A stretch of DNA of 64,000 bases. Origin: Bryobacterales bacterium (GTDB lineage: Bacteria; Acidobacteriota; Terriglobia; Bryobacterales; Bryobacteraceae). The notes under the pieces were generated by a model. That model searched no databases, was not told the origin of the DNA, and saw only the letters and a program-made list of their open reading frames with translations. Numbering within the stretch: the stretch's first letter is position 1; every line of letters starts with the position of its first letter. Location of the stretch: contig JAFAQY010000118.1 of the NCBI GenBank assembly GCA_019261985.1, positions 1 through 64,000 of the forward strand, written 5' to 3'. The position numbers and the translations under genes were made by a program. Positions 61,918-64,000 of this stretch are shown here, one piece after another.

Positions 61918-62871
61918 TTACCTGCTCCAAGCGAGCTTGACCGCGCCGGTAACCAGTACGTTCAATAGCGCAATCGGCAACATGACCTTCCAGCCGAACG
62001 CCATCAGTTGATCGAAACGCGGCCGCGGCAGCGCGGCGCGCATGAGAACAAAAAATGCAATAAAGAAAAACGTCTTTATCAAAAACCACACAAGCGGCGG
62101 CAAAACCGGCCCGTGCCAGCCTCCGAAGAACAGGACTGTGATCATGGCGGAGATCAGCGTCACACCCAGGTATTCGCCAACGAAAAACAGCCCGAATTTC
62201 ATTCCGGAATATTCAGCGTGAAAGCCGGCGATAAGCTCGCTTTCGGCTTCCGCGAGGTCGAATGGAAGGCGCCGCGTTTCGGCCAGTCCCGCGATCACGA
62301 ACAGAACGAATCCGGCAAATTGCGGGACCACGTACCAGAGGTTTCGCTGCGCTTCAACGATTTGCACCAGGCTAAAGGACCCAGCTAGCGCAACCACGCC
62401 CATCAGCGATAAGCCCATGAATACTTCATAGCTGAGCATCTGAGCGGCTCCGCGCATTCCGCCCAATAAAGCGTATTTATTGTCCGAGGACCAGCCCGCC
62501 AGGACGATGCTGTAAACGCCCAAAGAGGACATCCCCAAAAAGAAAAGCAGGCCGATGTTCAGATCGCTGACGATGATTCCGGGCGCAACCGGAATTACCG
62601 CGAAAGACATCAAAACGGTGATCAGCACGATCGCCGGGGCCAAAACAAACACCGGCTTATCGGCAAAAGGAGGAACCCAATCTTCCTTGGCGAGGATTTT
62701 GATCGTGTCCGCCAGCACTTGCAGCAAGCCGAACGGCCCGACACGGTTCGGCCCATAGCGGTCCTGCCATAGCGCGAGCAATCTGCGCTCGACCCAGATC
62801 AGCCCGGCGGCGATCGTCAACGCCACGATCAAAATCCCGAGCACCGACCAGATTGGATGCGGGCTGGTCAT
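61918..62871 (-). CDS. nuoH: NADH-quinone oxidoreductase subunit H
   Basis: A 317-residue membrane subunit that forms the quinone chamber. [60 protein letters not shown] and [19 protein letters not shown] are diagnostic. Its start overlaps the nuoG stop (ATGA). Confidence 0.96.
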   Translation of the reverse strand: MTSPHPIWSVLGILIVALTIAAGLIWVERRLLALWQDRYGPNRVGPFGLLQVLADTIKILAKEDWVPPFADKPVFVLAPAIVLITVLMSFAVIPVAPGIIVSDLNIGLLFFLGMSSLGVYSIVLAGWSSDNKYALLGGMRGAAQMLSYEVFMGLSLMGVVALAGSFSLVQIVEAQRNLWYVVPQFAGFVLFVIAGLAETRRLPFDLAEAESELIAGFHAEYSGMKFGLFFVGEYLGVTLISAMITVLFFGGWHGPVLPPLVWFLIKTFFFIAFFVLMRAALPRPRFDQLMAFGWKVMLPIALLNVLVTGAVKLAWSR

Positions 62872-64000
62872 GAGATCTTCTCGATTTTTCCGAACTGGGG
62901 TAAGCGGATTCCGACAACCGGAGGAATGCCATAAGAAAGGCCCGCGATGCCCGCGGGAAGCTCGGGCCGGATTCGCACGGGCAAGCGGAAGGTTTCATCC
63001 GCGATGGTTACGCTCACCTCGGACTCATGCGCGAAACCATTGCTTCCGATCGCCACATAAGGACCCGGCGCTAACTCGGCGATGGCCGGCGCCGAAAGAC
63101 TCAGCTCATCCGAGCCGAAGATATGGTTGATCGGGATCATCAGCCACTCGCCCTGCCGAGGCGAAAACGGCTCGGGAATCTCGCTGAAATACGATTTTCC
63201 GTTCGACTGCCCGGGTTCGATGAGCCGGACTCCGGGATCGCCGCCACGTAGCGGACCGGCCACTTCCTTTTGATAAAAGTTGGTGGCTTGAATTGAATTC
63301 CACCCGGGGGACCAAAAGAAGGGAATCAGAGGCCCGGGCGGTTTGTCTTCGGTCCCTTCCATAGAAAACGAAAGCGGCGAGTCGGGATCGTCGGGCGGCT
63401 TGGGCTCTGAAACCGTGATGTTCGCCAACATTGCGGTTCGTCCGCTATAGCGATGCGGCGCACGCGGAATTTTGGCTCCGGCCATGCGAAATGCCGCGGA
63501 GGGCGCCGCGTCACGGGCGCGCCCCAGTTCGGGAATTTCTCGCGCCAGCGCAGCCAGAACATCGTCCAGGCGTGTCCATGATTCGTCTGTCAGCCAGCGC
63601 CAACTCTCCCGGATTGGATCGCCGGGAACGAAGGCCTGAAAAAATCGCTGCGCGCGGCCTTCGCTGCTGACGAAGGTTCCATCGGATTCGGCGAAAGTTG
63701 CGGCGGGAAGAAGTAGCTCGGCCTTTGCGGACGTATCATTGACCAGGGAATCGAGGACAATCAGGTGGGGAACCTTTTCGAGGAGCGGGTCGACTTCGGC
63801 GCGCGGCGCACGACGATACAGATCGTTTTCGAGAACAATCAGCGTGTCTGCGTAACCATTGCGGATAAGGTCGAAGGCCGAAGTCAGCGATCCGCCGCCC
63901 ATTAATGCGGCGCCTATGGTGTTGCATTCAGGCAAGGTGTAGTACAGAGCCGCACCGTAAGCCTGCGCGATATTAGCCGCGGCCTGGATGACCGCAGCGC
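62868..64000 (-). CDS. nuoG: NADH-quinone oxidoreductase subunit G (5' end outside window)
   Basis: The C-terminal 377 codons of a NuoG-type subunit of the molybdopterin-oxidoreductase superfamily; the frame stays open to the right edge. [52 protein letters not shown] and [20 protein letters not shown] are the standard part. [20 protein letters not shown] is the terminal domain. The iron-sulfur N-terminus lies outside. It is translationally coupled to nuoH. Confidence 0.9.
   Translation of the reverse strand, partial: AAVIQAAANIAQAYGAALYYTLPECNTIGAALMGGGSLTSAFDLIRNGYADTLIVLENDLYRRAPRAEVDPLLEKVPHLIVLDSLVNDTSAKAELLLPAATFAESDGTFVSSEGRAQRFFQAFVPGDPIRESWRWLTDESWTRLDDVLAALAREIPELGRARDAAPSAAFRMAGAKIPRAPHRYSGRTAMLANITVSEPKPPDDPDSPLSFSMEGTEDKPPGPLIPFFWSPGWNSIQATNFYQKEVAGPLRGGDPGVRLIEPGQSNGKSYFSEIPEPFSPRQGEWLMIPINHIFGSDELSLSAPAIAELAPGPYVAIGSNGFAHESEVSVTIADETFRLPVRIRPELPAGIAGLSYGIPPVVGIRLPQFGKIEKIS

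Noticed and set aside
1-64000. tRNA or rRNA genes
   Set aside because: The few intergenic gaps were read on both strands and no cloverleaf with a TTCGANNC-type loop or rRNA block was seen; a covariance search would be needed to be certain.

Overview
The window looks like a piece of chromosome from an Acidobacteriota bacterium, most likely of the Bryobacter/Solibacter type. This rests on gene content, not on a marker gene: very large Oar-like TonB-dependent receptors with a carboxypeptidase-regulatory N-terminus, several exported PQQ propeller dehydrogenases and c-type cytochromes, a Uma2-type nuclease, an acidobacterial style of kdp operon with small extra membrane proteins, and many GC-rich palindromic intergenic repeats. 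No rRNA, tRNA, CRISPR array or prophage was seen.

Layout. 1-11.2 kb is an exported-protein region: the end of one TonB-dependent receptor, then on the minus strand a complete second receptor, a PQQ-dependent dehydrogenase with a lanthanide-type Asp-x-Asp active site, a ThuA-domain protein, a triheme cytochrome c and an exported methyltransferase-fold protein. 11.7-13.5 kb carries an mhqO/mhqD-like pair (ring-cleaving dioxygenase plus serine hydrolase) behind an extended -10 promoter. 13.5-14.0 kb is a decayed insertion element. 14.1-20.3 kb is housekeeping: recO, glyQ, glyS, ppdK, tightly packed. 20.3-31.8 kb holds two MacB-type permeases, a YheT-type hydrolase, a PrxQ peroxiredoxin, a DUF5996 and DHH pair, a cytochrome-PQQ fusion, an anaerobic-sulfatase-maturase-like radical SAM protein with a SEC-C tail, and a GH13 enzyme. 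31.9-40.0 kb is a potassium uptake operon (a Usp-like protein, a 27-residue membrane peptide, kdpF, kdpA, kdpB, kdpC, a small membrane protein, and two tandem KdpD sensor stubs with no kinase part). 40.0-52 kb has apt, a propeller protein, proline dehydrogenase, a RibBA with an altered cyclohydrolase half, Uma2, two coupled TolC-type outer-membrane proteins, a polyprenyl synthase, a SYLF protein and a Spy-like protein. 52.1-55.6 kb is the NHEJ pair ligD/ku. 55.8-64 kb is a minus-strand nuo operon (nuoG partial, then H, I, J, K, L, M, N).

The most unusual structure is a family of about 110-bp composite palindromic elements. Each has four short hairpins in two pairs around a linker, and outer ends GTGGGGCAGG / CCTGCCCCAC. 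Five copies lie in both orientations. One sits inside the N-terminus of a TolC-type gene: it adds exactly 36 codons in frame, and removing it leaves a normal-looking signal peptide. A second, shorter palindrome family (GGACAAGCTTGTCC type) sits just before or at start codons and forms one five-unit array.

Degraded genes are also visible: an integrase-type transposase flanked by imperfect inverted repeats, an AraC-type regulator fragment, and the tail of a GT39-type membrane glycosyltransferase. All identifications are by reading motifs; no database search was possible.
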